NCBI GenBank assembly: GCA_013339765.2
Contig: CM023448.1
Span: 197,262,409 to 197,326,408, forward strand
Direction: 5' to 3'
DNA: 64,000 nt
Source of the DNA: Haemaphysalis longicornis
Lineage: Eukaryota; Arthropoda; Arachnida; Ixodida; Ixodidae
Shown: piece by piece, positions 1 to 9,049 of the stretch
Layout of the letters: each line of letters starts with the position of its first letter
How positions within the stretch are numbered: the first letter of the stretch is position 1
Position numbers and translations under genes: made by a program
Notes under the pieces: generated by a model
Told to the model about the DNA's origin: nothing
Databases searched by the model: none
Seen by the model: only the letters and a program-made list of their open reading frames with translations

Positions 1-658
1 CATCGCGTGTAGGAATAGACCAGGCAAGTTTCAAGAGGTATAACAAGGCAAGCCAAAAAAGGGCCAACTGTCGTTGCGCACTCCCGATGTGTACAGCGAG
101 ATTGCAAACAAAGAAATGTTCCAGCGACGGAGACGATATTCAACGTTTATAGCTCGTCCCATGCGATCCCCAAGTATTCCGTCCCTCGTCGAACGGTCCG
201 ACGCTCGGCACATCATTCTGCGAGAGGTGCGGCGCGTGGCATGCTGACAGTCTCGTGCGGGCTAACCCCTACTTCTCTTCTGGGTCCTCGCCTCCAGTCC
301 CCTCACGCACTCCAGGAAGCTGCCTGGCACGCCAGAGCGCGATATGTCCCGAAGACGCCTAGCCCTGGCAATCTCGCAATCGCCGTCGAACGTGATATTC
401 TGACTCCGACAGGCTGACCTCAACTATACTGGTGGGTCGTCACCTCCGCTGAACTCCCAAATGCTGGGCCTCCGGTCCCCACACCGGGAGCACGACGAGA
501 CTCCGACAGAGTCTCGACGAAGGCGTCGCTTCGACTTGTGGCCTCGCAATCAAGTGCGGGACGCCACTCGTCAGCAGGCGCCAGGGTTTACACATGGTTC
601 TTGCTGCGTTCTATCATTTTTCGCAGCCAGCTGCTGGCAGGCATGGCTTTTGAAAACG
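1..658. other. Unassigned sequence
   Basis: No gene, repeat or RNA could be recognised. The open frames are short and show no familiar motif. The stretch is moderately GC-rich without coding-like structure. Confidence 0.4.
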
Positions 659-945
659 GTAGACTTTCTTGGCCTACATAAACGCAGAAATTTTGGTCTG
701 TCTGTATGTCAATTTATCTGTCTGTCTTTCTGTCTGTCTGTGACTCGATTCATCCACCCGGCCAAAGTGAAAGAGAAGCTGCACAATAATCTTCTATACC
801 CATAGCCAAACCTAAACCCCTATGTCCGGTGGCAGTCTTCATACTTGTCAACACTGTTGAACAAGAACAACACATTACGCTAATGTGAGGCAGAAAATCA
901 ATTCATAAGTGATATTTGCAGTGTTACTTTATTAAAAAATTCATT
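659..945 (+). repeat. Dispersed repeat with internal CTGT microsatellite, copy 1
   Basis: This segment is homologous to 52320-52612. Both begin with TAG(A/T)CTTTCTT, then AAACGCA(G/A)AA, a run of CTGT units, CCGGCCAAAG(C)TGAAAG, and end around ATAAGTG(A/G)T and a T/A-rich tail. It is an interspersed repeat of unknown class that expanded a CTGT tract. The open frames across it are made by the tract and are not genes. Confidence 0.6.
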
Positions 946-1638
946 GATGCTTGTTTTTTGCGATGTCAAATAAAATACAACATCAACAGCAGAAAATCGT
1001 CGGCTGGTTTTGCCCGCGCCACTATAGCTACTGGCGGAATTTTTAGAAATCAAACGAAAACAGTATCGAAAGATTCCACTAGATACGTTCCACGACCCGC
1101 TTGGGAAGCATGTGGAGTAAGGCAACGTGGTTCTATAAGCATTGTAGTAGGGTGCCTCGAATCACGCGTCTCCACCCTACGGCAGCGCTGGCATCGAGGC
1201 ACCCCGCCTGGAGCAGTAGAACGCGGTAAATTTATATTGACTTGAGCAAACCTCTATCGTATTATTGTGGGAGGAACTAGACGGGAGAGCAACGGCATGG
1301 GAGGTGAGCGAGAAAGAGAAGGGAGACGTTTACATGGCACTATCGACTATCGTCTTCCATCGGAATTTGCAACAAAACGAGCAGATACGCTGCAGTTTTT
1401 AACGGCATACCGCCAGTCTTTATGGGTAACTTCTTCAGTGCTTGCAAGACTGGTAGAAAGTCCATAAAGTTTCCCATTTGCGAGTAGGATCGTCGCTTCT
1501 ATAGAGAAGCGCCGCCCTAATAGGAGATAACTCAGTGGACAACGTGTTCTGACATAATTTCTTTTTTACAGAAAATCTGGCTGATGGAATCCGTACATCA
1601 ATAGCGTAAGAATGAAATGTAACCTAGCCACCTATGTA
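946..1638. other. Unassigned sequence with short inverted repeats
   Basis: No gene recognised. Around 1147-1204 there are overlapping short inverted repeats, GTAGGGTG/CACCCTAC and GGGTGCCTCGA/TCGAGGCACCC, which could fold into a compact hairpin. Their class is unknown. Confidence 0.35.
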
Positions 1639-1845
1639 CAGCCACGATCAAAAGTTTACGGAGCAGGAAAATGGCAATTTTAGGTTATTGTTCTTCCGGT
1701 AGCAGCCCAAAAAACTGCCGTGTCCGTGTGAGATGTCGTATAGTTGCTGAAGTAATGAAAAATACGGCATATAGTACCCCGGGCTGCCGCGCGGCGGAGA
1801 AATAATCCAAAATTGCCACTGTCCGTAAACTTTCGATCGTGGGTG
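1639..1845. mobile_element. 207-bp palindromic MITE, Tc1/mariner-like, TA target duplication
   Basis: The ends read CAGCCACGATCAAAAGTTTACGG and the reverse complement of CCGTAAACTTTCGATCGTGGGTG. They form inverted repeats of about 46 bp that continue imperfectly to about 75 bp. TA dinucleotides flank both sides (1637-1638 and 1846-1847), as expected for Tc1/mariner insertion. There is no transposase, so this is a non-autonomous element. The two short minus-strand open frames across it are by-products of the palindrome. Confidence 0.8.
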
Positions 1846-2344
1846 TATACACGAGTGCTGCCGCGGTAACATGAGCTTATACAATCAAGCCGGAAGCAAA
1901 GTAAAGCTGCCGCGGCCATAAGCAATTTTTCCAAATTCTTTGGATCCTGACGCACATTGCCCATGCTGGAAACGTTCATTGTGGGAGAGCAGCCTTGCAG
2001 AAAATACTCAACAGAACAACCTCTTGCACTGGTAGAGCATATGGAACACAACAGCAAAGCGCTCCACCTTATCATTTTAGAGATGAATATGATGCATATG
2101 TTACGGGCAGAAAAAGATGAGCTTCAACAAGGGGTACAGCGACAGCAAACTGTCACCATAAACTTAGCCGGTGAAATTTTGACACCGGCCGTCTATTGAC
2201 GCTAATTTTGACGCTATTGAAGTTTTAGCTGTTGATCACAAGCTCGTATTACACGTCTCTTAAGTTCAGAGCTCAAGGCGCGAATCTCGTCCGCATGCAA
2301 TGAGACCTCGACAGCCTGCCGCAAGCATATTGCAATTCCAATAT
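1846..2344. other. Unassigned sequence
   Basis: No recognisable coding or repeat feature. A short plus-strand frame at 1957-2199 is rich in Met/Leu/Gln but has no motif I can name. Confidence 0.35.
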
Positions 2345-4400
2345 GACTATCATTAAACAGTCATTTCATCATTTCATAACCAGTCTATCTACGCCCACTG
2401 CAGGGCAAAGGCCTCTGCCATTAATCCCCAATTACCCCGGTCCTGTGCTAAGTGCGATTAATTATCCCCGCAAACTTCTTGATCTCATCTGCCCATCTAA
2501 CTTTCTGCCGCCCTCTGCCACGCTTCCCTTCTCTAGGGATCCACTCTGTCACCCTTAATGACCAACGGTTATCTTGCCTTCGCATTACATTCACTGCCCA
2601 CGTCCATTTCTTCTTCTTAATTTCTACTAATATGTCCTTAACACGTGTTTGTTCCATGAGCCCTCCGCTCCTTTTTGTCGCCTAATGTTACACCTATCAT
2701 CTTCCGTTGCAATGCTCAGTGAGTCGTCCTCAATTTACGTTGAACCCTCTGAGTGAGCCTCTAAACTTCTGTTCCGTAGGTGAGTACCAGTGAGATGCAG
2801 CTAGTCATACACTTTCTTCTTCAGGGGCAATGGAGGGCTGCCATACATTATTTGAGGGTGCCTGCCGAATGCACTCCACCCCATTCTTATCCTTCTAATT
2901 ATCTCTGCCTCATGATTGGGATCCGGGGTCACAGCTTGGCCTAAGTGGATCTATTCGCTTACCCCTTCTACTGCCTCGCCACTGATCTCAAATCGCTGTG
3001 CTGTGCCGAGGTTATTGACCATTACTTAAGTTTTCTGCATATTGATTTTCAGGCCCACGATTCTGATTGATTGTGGGGTTTAACACGCCGACGCAACGCA
3101 GGCGATGAGGCGCGCCGTAGTGGAGGGCTCCGGATTAATTTTGACCACCTGGGGATCTTTACCGTGCGCCGAAATCACGTACACACGGGCGTTTTTGCTT
3201 TTCGCCTCCATCAGAAAAGCGGCCGCCGCGGCCGGGAATCGAACCCGCGACCTCGTGCTCAGCAGCGCAACGCCTTAGCCACTGAGCCACAGCGGCGGGT
3301 CAGGCCCACGATTCTACTCTCTTTGTCCAGTGCGGTAAGCATACTTTGCAATTCGTCCCCCGAGTTACTTAGCAAGGCAACGTCATCAGCAAATCTGAGG
3401 TTACTAAGGTATCTCCCATTAACCCTTGCTCCCACCTGTGCCCAATCTAATGTTCTGAATACATGCTGAGAATAACATTGGAGAGATTGTGTTTCCTTAT
3501 TTGACGCTCTTCCTTATAGGTATTTTACTGCTCCCCTTATGGAGGAGGATGGTAGTTGTGGACCCATTGTAAATGTCCTCTAGTATTTTTACATAATGCT
3601 CGTCTACACCCTGGTTCCGTAATGTCTGAATGACTGCTGAGGTTTCGACCGAGTCAAATGCCTTCTCATAATCTATGAAGGTTATATATAGGGGTTCAGT
3701 ATACTCCGCGCACTTCTCTATCACCTGATTGATCGTGTGAATATGGTCCATTGTGAATATGGCTCTGAGCCTATATGGTCAAAATATTTGCCTTATCAGC
3801 TTCCTGCGTGGTAAGAACTCTAAAGTGGAAACAAATTCGAGACTAAATGGAAAAGATCTGTTGTAGCTGTCCATTTTCTTGTAAGCTGATCGGCCTGTAA
3901 TTTTTCAAGTCCTTCATGTCATCTTTCTTAAATATTAGTATGATGTTCGCGTTCGTCCAAGATTCTGATACACTAGCGGTCATTAGGCATTGCGTGTACA
4001 GGTTTGCCAGTTTTACTAGTACAATTTGCCCGCCATTCTTCAAGAGGTCTAGTGTTATCTGATCTTCAGCAGGTGCTTTGCCACCTATCATTTCTTTGAA
4101 AGCCTTCCTTACTTCTTCTGTCGTTACTGGTGGGATGTCTATCTCCCCTGAACTACTTTCTCGTTCGGCATTATCCTGGATGTCCTGGCTACTGTACAGA
4201 TCCCTACAAAACGTCTCGGCTACTATGACTATTTTATCCGTATTTGTGATGACATTGCCTTGGTTGTATTTAAGTGCATGCATCTGATTTTACCCCACGC
4301 CTAAACGCCTCTTCGCTGCTTTTAGGCTGCCTCCGTTCTTTACAGTATATTCAGTCCTCTCCATATTATACTTCCTTATGTCAGCTGTCTTACGCTTATT
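2345..4400 (-). mobile_element. RTE-like non-LTR retrotransposon (LINE), 5'-truncated, decayed
   Basis: Read on the minus strand, the element runs from about 4400 (5' truncated) to about 2345. The RT N-terminal half lies at 4283-3843 and contains NIILIFKKDDMKDLKNYRPI. The palm region at 3751-3497 has YITFIDYEKAFDSV, and the catalytic motif FADD is at 3393-3382. The C-terminal tail at 2657-2448 contains RWSLRVTEWIPREGKRGRG, typical of the tail common in arthropod RTE-like elements. It ends near an ATGAAATGATG-type simple 3' tail. The product would be a reverse transcriptase with an upstream endonuclease, which is missing here. Stops and frameshifts separate the blocks, so it is dead. A SINE at 3065-3299 splits it between the FADD motif and the next conserved block. 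A sister copy lies at 9050-10360 on the plus strand. Confidence 0.85.
3065..3299 (-). mobile_element. tRNA-derived SINE (Ruka-like), full length
   Basis: On the minus strand it starts with a tRNA-like head containing box A TGGCTCAGTGG and box B GGTTCGATTCC. It continues into a tRNA-unrelated body (TTTTCTGATGGAGGCGAAAA, then CCGGAGCCCTCCACTAC) and ends in AATCAATC. A perfect 16-bp target duplication, TCAGGCCCACGATTCT, flanks it at 3049-3064 and 3300-3315. It is inserted within the coding region of the surrounding LINE. It needs LINE machinery in trans. I recall this SINE as matching the tick family 'Ruka'. Confidence 0.9.
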
Positions 4401-5862
4401 GATTAACTTCGAACATTAAAGAGTATTGTAGTAGAAATACCATCTAACAGCCCTCCAAGCATAATATCCTGAGGTGCTGTTTCGCCATCCCTGAGGGACG
4501 AGTGTCAGACCTGTTAGAAATGTAATCGGATGGCTATTTATTCACGTAAGCCCTGATGATCACCACTGTAATTTAATTTTTTATCGCATCATATACCACG
4601 CAGTCAAGGCCGCTCTTCTGTCGATAAACACGGCTGCAGTGAGGCGACGCTGGTCTTTCGCACAATTTATGTGATGTACAAGGGCAGGCAGGTAATTGTA
4701 GCTGCTGCGCGAGTTTTCTCAATTCATACAACTGTGGGGAATACACAGTCCGCTTAGTCAAAATGGAGTGCAGACCGACAAGAACCATTTTTTACATCAG
4801 TTTTCCCGAGCAGCTATATATTGTGCTGGGTGATAAAGGTCATTGCCTGCAGCAATCCTACCAGGTTTTCTTACAGACATTTGGAGACCGCGCTTCCAAA
4901 ATGATTCGAGGTGGCGAGTTTAGCTTCGCCTGTATGTGCCGCGAAGAAAACTCTTGGCTTTGTTCACAAGGTGCCTCTGAGCTGCATAGCTGACGCCGAC
5001 TATACAAGGCGGAGGTAACTTGCTGACGGAGAGCAATTACTTCCGCCTCTTCTGTGAACGGCTTATCTATGTCGCTCACATTTGCAGAAGGTGAGAGGAC
5101 AGGGAGCACGATAAAAGAAAAGACTGGAGCTGAAGACGCGCTTACTTTGACGAAAAATTCTTGGGCGGCTATTTCACGGCTTTTCTGCCGCGAAGCAACA
5201 CCGTAGGTAGAATAAAGGACACTTGGTGGTACTCGTAGGGCGCGGACTAAGCACCGAATCCTCGTGATTTACTGCCTAATTTTGAGCAGAATGATTCGAT
5301 TTGCCGCTTGGTCGATTTCAGCATGTCTCTGCGCGTGCTCCTGTTCTCGTCTTGTGACTCGTATATTCTCGGTGGCACTGCTTTGCAAGCCCGCCTCTTT
5401 GCTTCGCGGAGCAGCGCATGGAGTGTACGGTACACAGCACACGCCAAGGTAACTTTGAAGAAAGTCGGAATATTTCATGCAGGAGCGGGTCGGCCTTTCA
5501 ATAGCGTTTATTAGGCCCTTGCACGAGTATAAGCCCCATGCAGCTTCTCGACATTGCAAAAGCAGAGTTTGCAATCTGGCAACTAATCTCTCAGGCAGTG
5601 CACCCGCAGATATACCATCTAGGAATATATACGCAAACAGACTCATTTCTGAGACTCAGTGAAATCAGATGAAGAATACAAGTTAGGTGGCGTATGTAAG
5701 CCACCTGGGGTTTGCGGACGAGACCTGTCTCCTTCAATAAGCCGGAAAAAAAAACGGGGAATAATTTTTCAGGGCGTGTACAAAAATCTGAGTTGACTGA
5801 AAGATCAATATAAAAATACAAATTGCCTGGAAAATAGTATAACCACAAGGAAATAGTATAAG
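4401..5862 (-). pseudogene. Unrecognised decayed coding block
   Basis: The minus strand has several consecutive open pieces with protein-like composition: 5646-5269, 5447-5247, 5109-4858 and 4788-4573. The 5109-4858 piece contains EEAEVIALRQQVTSALYSRR. A different frame continues past its end with AAGNDLYHPAQYIKLL, which suggests a frameshift. The overlapping frames at 5447 and 5646 look like another frameshift in a Lys/Arg-rich protein. I do not recognise the family. A decayed transposase or an old gene fragment are both possible. The outer parts (4401-4570 and 5661-5862) hold nothing I can name. Confidence 0.3.
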
Positions 5863-6423
5863 GTCGACAACACACTTTTTGCATGGTTGTGATTATGTGT
5901 ATATTGGTCAGACAAGTCGATGTATCAATGTCAGGTTGCTAGAACACAAAAGGTTTTTAGGAGGAAACACCTCCTCGCACGTGGCTCAACACGTATCTAA
6001 GTGCAAGTGCGAGCCTGCGTTCGAGGAAACGGTTATATAATCTGTGCACAGGGATAAGTTAACACGCAAGATTATTGAGGCATATAAGAAAAAAGGGGGT
6101 GTGGTGCTTTAGTGTGCCGTCGATTAATTTAGATGAGAGTGAGTTTGAATTTTTAAATCGCTCTGTAACGTAAATATAACACGCGCCTTCATCCACACAG
6201 TCTGTTTCATGCCTGTCATGTTTTAGAAATGATGCGCTGGATTGTGACGTATGTATGATGTCTGGTCACATGGGTTTGGTTTGGGTTTTACTATTTAAGT
6301 GTGTGTCTGTTCTAATAAAAATCAGTTGTGAGTCAGCGCTGTGGTTTGTCATTTCTTTCGCTAGTGTCCGTGTTTAAGTGCGCTACCTTCAAGATGTCCC
6401 ATATGCATTACCAACTAGCCCAG
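5863..6423 (+). pseudogene. Penelope-like element, GIY-YIG endonuclease end and 3' tail
   Basis: From about 5882 the plus strand encodes CDYVYIGQTSRCINVRLLEH. This fits the GIY-YIG endonuclease that Penelope-like elements carry after the reverse transcriptase: YIG core, the conserved Arg, and a following R..EH. The reading continues as KCKCEPAFEET and DKLTRKIIEAYK, then, after a frame change, SINLDESEFEFLNRSV to a stop at 6171-6173. A TAA interrupts it after EETVI and there is one frameshift, so it is inactive. The 3' tail includes AATAAAAATCAG near 6320 and ends in ACCAACTAGCCCA, which recurs at 61812-61827. The reverse transcriptase is absent. The tail joins an antisense gypsy gag at about 6423. 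Confidence 0.75.
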
Positions 6424-6863
6424 TTGTCACTTCTTCTTATACCCATGTTGATACGCCTGCAGAGATCCACAACGTCTTCGATATAACTTGTGAAATTCTC
6501 GCCGGGCTGCTGCGCGCGTACGCGAAGACACTGTTCAGCGTGCAGTTTCCGCACCGCTGGCCTGTCGAATGCCTCTGCGAAGAGGGTTTTGAATTCGCCC
6601 CACGTTTGGATGGTCCTGCCGTTGTTCCGAAACCAGACCTCAGCCACTTCCCTAAGGTAAAACTCGACATTGCTCAGCTTAGCTTTGTCATCCCACTTGT
6701 TGTAGACGCTCACTCACTCGAATGTGGACAACCAATCCTCGGCATCATAATCACCTTTGCCGGTGAAAAAGGGCGGGTCACGCTGGCGGATGGTGCCGGC
6801 ACAGATGACCGGTGGCACCGGTGATGGTGGCTGTTGGCCTACGTCGACGGGGTTGACGGCCAT
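6424..6863 (-). pseudogene. Ty3/gypsy gag fragment, N-terminal part
   Basis: A minus-strand reading starts with ATG at 6863 (MAVNPVDV), is Pro-rich, and continues to FFTGKGDYDAEDWLSTFE. After one in-frame TGA near 6716 the same frame goes on through LSNVEFYLREVAEVWF, TWGEFKTLFAEAF and AVRKLHAEQCLRVRAQ. This is the retrotransposon gag (capsid) pattern of arthropod gypsy elements. The gag stops abruptly near 6424 where the Penelope-like tail begins, so the rest of gag and all of pol are missing. A probable primer site and LTR lie just upstream. The plus-strand open frame here is a shadow. Confidence 0.7.
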
Positions 6864-6900
6864 TGGCACGGTGCGGTTGCGAAGCTCCAGGTTGGTTCAC

Positions 6901-6925
6901 CTCGTACCCCGCACCTCCGCCACTT
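6901..6925 (-). promoter_or_regulatory. Putative gypsy primer-binding site and LTR end
   Basis: On the minus strand, upstream of gag, TTTCA is followed after two bases by TGGCGGAGGTGCGGGG. A primer site beginning TGG just after an LTR ending in CA is the usual LTR-retrotransposon layout. The complement reads as a tRNA 3' end, with CCA preceded by CCCCGCACCTCCG. The exact tRNA is not identified. Confidence 0.4.
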
Positions 6926-7122
6926 GAAAGGCGGTTTAATTGCTAACAAGCAGTAAAAGCGAGAGGCGGGAAGCACCGCAGTCTGTTCCAGGTGAACCGG
7001 ATAGGGGATCGCTGATCTGAACGCAAGGACGCACAGAGATGATGCCAGCTTAATGCTTCTGGCACATACCCGAACAGGGATTGGACGATCGAGGTCCGTT
7101 AGTCCTGTCACTTCTCTTCATT

Positions 7123-7125
<3 letters not shown>
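6925..7125 (-). mobile_element. Putative gypsy LTR (about 200 bp)
   Basis: This is the segment between the putative LTR end at 6925 and the (TA)n tract. Read on the minus strand it would begin near TGTAATGAAG (7125) and end in TTTCA. I infer it from its position next to the primer site and gag. No second LTR was found, so its left edge and completeness are uncertain. Confidence 0.35.
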
Positions 7126-7188
<63 letters not shown>

Positions 7189-7190
7189 AA
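7126..7190. repeat. (TA)n microsatellite
   Basis: About 65 bp of alternating T and A with one phase break. Tyr/Ile open frames on both strands are artefacts of it. It is the first of a series of (TA)n tracts that separate repeat modules in this part of the window. Confidence 0.95.
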
Positions 7191-7625
7191 AATAAAAGTT
7201 GGCAGTCAAGAAAACTTCGGGAAGCAAAGGGGAGGATGTGGAAGGTCATTGAAACAGATAAAGAATTTGGAAAGAAAGAAAGAAAGTGGAAAAAAATGCC
7301 CGCCAGGTGGGATCCGAACCCACGACCTCTAGAATAAGGGTCTGGTGCGATAACCACTACGCTACCGGCGGCCCGATTTTCCCCTCCACTTTCTGGGGCA
7401 TTTATGTTTTAGGTATTTTTGTTTCCTGTGTTTGGGGGTGGTAGCCTGCGCCACTGGGACTTCTCGGAGTGAAGGAGACCTTCTTTTTAACCCCCGGGCC
7501 ATGACTCTGGTGTCTACGACATGTCGAGAGTGGTCGACCAGCGTTGAACCCTCTTAAGCTTCCTATGGCCCCAAGACTGCCAGAACAGAGGCCCTCGCTA
7601 TGCATGTAGCGAATCAGAATAGGAA
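7191..7625 (-). mobile_element. tRNA-like repeat, family 2, copy A
   Basis: On the minus strand, 7373-7297 reads like a tRNA, with box A TAGCGTAGTGG and box B GGTTCGGATCC and acceptor-like ends GCCGCCGG/..GGCGGGC. The flanks GTTGGCAGTCAAGAA and AGCAAAGGGGAGG, and ACCTTCTTTTTAACCCCCGGGCC on the other side, recur at 8640-8950. It is therefore a repeated Pol III-type element (SINE-like), not a tRNA gene. It lies between (TA)n and CA/TA tracts. Confidence 0.6.
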
Positions 7626-7719
7626 ATGAGGGGCTCGTTGAAAATACACACCACACACACACACACACACACAACACACACACACACATAAATATTCATA
7701 TATATTATAATATATATAT

Positions 7720-7753
<34 letters not shown>

Positions 7754-7760
7754 ATATATA
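7626..7760. repeat. (CA)n and (TA)n compound microsatellite
   Basis: CA repeats at about 7648-7687 run into interrupted TA repeats to 7760. The GAGGGGCTCGTT motif just before it (about 7627) also occurs at about 10899, linking this edge to the family-3 repeats. Confidence 0.9.
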
Positions 7761-8476
7761 GTTGAGAAAATGGTAGACGCACGATTAAAAACAAACACAG
7801 TGGTTTACTGACGTTTCGACTGGAGGACTAGTCTTCATTTTGAGTAACATACAACGTTGGAGCACGCACGCTTATATAGGTGCAGAAGGTGTGCTGCAGG
7901 GTCACCCTTGTTAACAACATTGGCGGGCCCGCCGCGGTGGCTCAGTGGCTAAGGCGTTGCGCTGCTGAGCACGAGGTCGCGGGTTCGATTCCCGGCCGCG
8001 GCGGCCGCTTTTCTGATGGAGGCGAAAAGCAAAAACGCCCGTGTGTACGAGATTTCGCCGGACGTTAAAGATCCCCAGGTGGTCAAAATTAATCCGGAGC
8101 CCTCCACTACGGCGCGCCTCATCGCCTGCGTTGCGTCGGCGCGTTAAACCCTACAATCAATCAACAACATTGGCGGGTTGGGGCGAGGGAACAGAGAAGG
8201 GAGGGCATTATACATGTGGCACTATACATGATGACTATACATGATTGAGTTTGTCATCATGTATAGTGCCACATGTATAACGTCCTCCCTTCCCTGTTCC
8301 CTCGCCCCAACCCGCCAATGTTGTTAACAAGGGTGCACTGCAGAACACCTTCTGCACCTATATGAGCGTGCGTGCTCCAACGTTGTATGTTACTCAAGAT
8401 GAAGACTGGTCCTGCAGTCGAAACGTCAGTAAACTACTGTGTTTATTTTTAATCGTGCGTCTACCATTTTCTCAAC
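7761..8476. mobile_element. Foldback element 1: about 230-bp inverted arms between (TA)n tracts
   Basis: The left arm begins GTTGAGAAAATGGTAGACGC at 7761. The right arm ends with its reverse complement at 8476. The arms share the AACATACAACGTTGGAGC, ACCTTCTGCACCTATAT and TTGTTAACAACATTGGCGGG blocks and meet near 8237-8253 around ATGATGAC/GTCATCAT. They differ by scattered substitutions, so the duplication is not recent and not a read artefact. A SINE interrupts only the left arm. The motif TTTACTGACGTTTCGAC in both arms is, from memory, typical of Penelope-like terminal regions; that link is inference. Confidence 0.8.
7928..8162 (+). mobile_element. tRNA-derived SINE (Ruka-like), full length
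   Basis: It starts GCCGCGGTGGCTCAGTGG, has box B GGTTCGATTCC, the TTTTCTGATGGAGGCGAAAA body, and ends in CAATCAATC. A perfect 15-bp target duplication, AACAACATTGGCGGG, is at 7913-7927 and 8163-8177. The duplicated site occurs once, uninterrupted, in the opposite arm of the foldback, which is the empty site. Confidence 0.92.
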
Positions 8477-8517
8477 TATTTCTTCTGGCTCCTCCTCGAG
8501 AAGTTTTCTTTTACTGC

Positions 8518-8628
<111 letters not shown>

Positions 8629-8635
8629 ACAGAAA

Positions 8636-8955
8636 ATAAGGGTTGGCAGTCAAGAAGACCTCTGAAAGCAAAGGGGAGGTTGTGGTGAAGAGATGAAGAA
8701 TTTATTCAGTCAGAAAGAAAGTGGTGAAAAATGCCCGCCGGGTGGGATCCGAACCCCGACCTCCAGAATACCGGACTGGTGCGATAACCACTACGCTACC
8801 GGCGGGGCTCTTTCCCCACCACTTTTTGGGTATTTATATGAAGGTATTTTTTGTTTCCTGCACTTGGGGATGGCAGCCAGCGCCAGTCGGACTGTTCGGG
8901 GTGAAGGGGACCTTCTTTTTAACCCCCGGGCCGGTATTCTGGACCGGTATTCTGG
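8636..8955 (-). mobile_element. tRNA-like repeat, family 2, copy B
   Basis: This is homologous to 7191-7625. The tRNA-like part is 8806-8732 on the minus strand, with box A TAGCGTAGTGG, and TGGGATCCG marks the B-box side. The same flanks GTTGGCAGTCAAGAA and CCTTCTTTTTAACCCCCGGGCC are present. At 8949-8968 a piece of the tRNA-like part, CCGGTATTCTGGAGGTCG, reappears inverted, followed by three GGTTCATGC units at about 8965-8990. The element edge has therefore been rearranged. Confidence 0.6.
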
Positions 8956-9049
8956 AGGTCGTGGGTTCATGCGGTTCATGCGGTTCATGCCTAATGACCG
9001 CAGGCATGACCAGAACCTTGGAAGAATGCGAACATCATCCCAACCCACA

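Noticed and set aside
1130..1215. Short nested inverted repeats as a regulatory RNA
   Set aside because: Stems of 8-11 bp with no conservation evidence in the window are too weak to call.
6378..6824. Plus-strand 148-codon frame
   Set aside because: It is the shadow of the minus-strand gypsy gag, which has a clear family pattern.
7081..7357. Open frames of alternating Tyr and Ile across (TA)n tracts (also 8362-8639, 10468-10742, 11004-11511, 12102-12338)
   Set aside because: They are produced by the microsatellite in every frame and have no other protein-like sequence.
7291..7376. tRNA gene
   Set aside because: A/B boxes are present, but the unit recurs with the same non-tRNA flanks at 8.7 kb and the acceptor and anticodon arms are imperfect, so it is a tRNA-derived repeat. 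The same applies to all Ruka-like heads.
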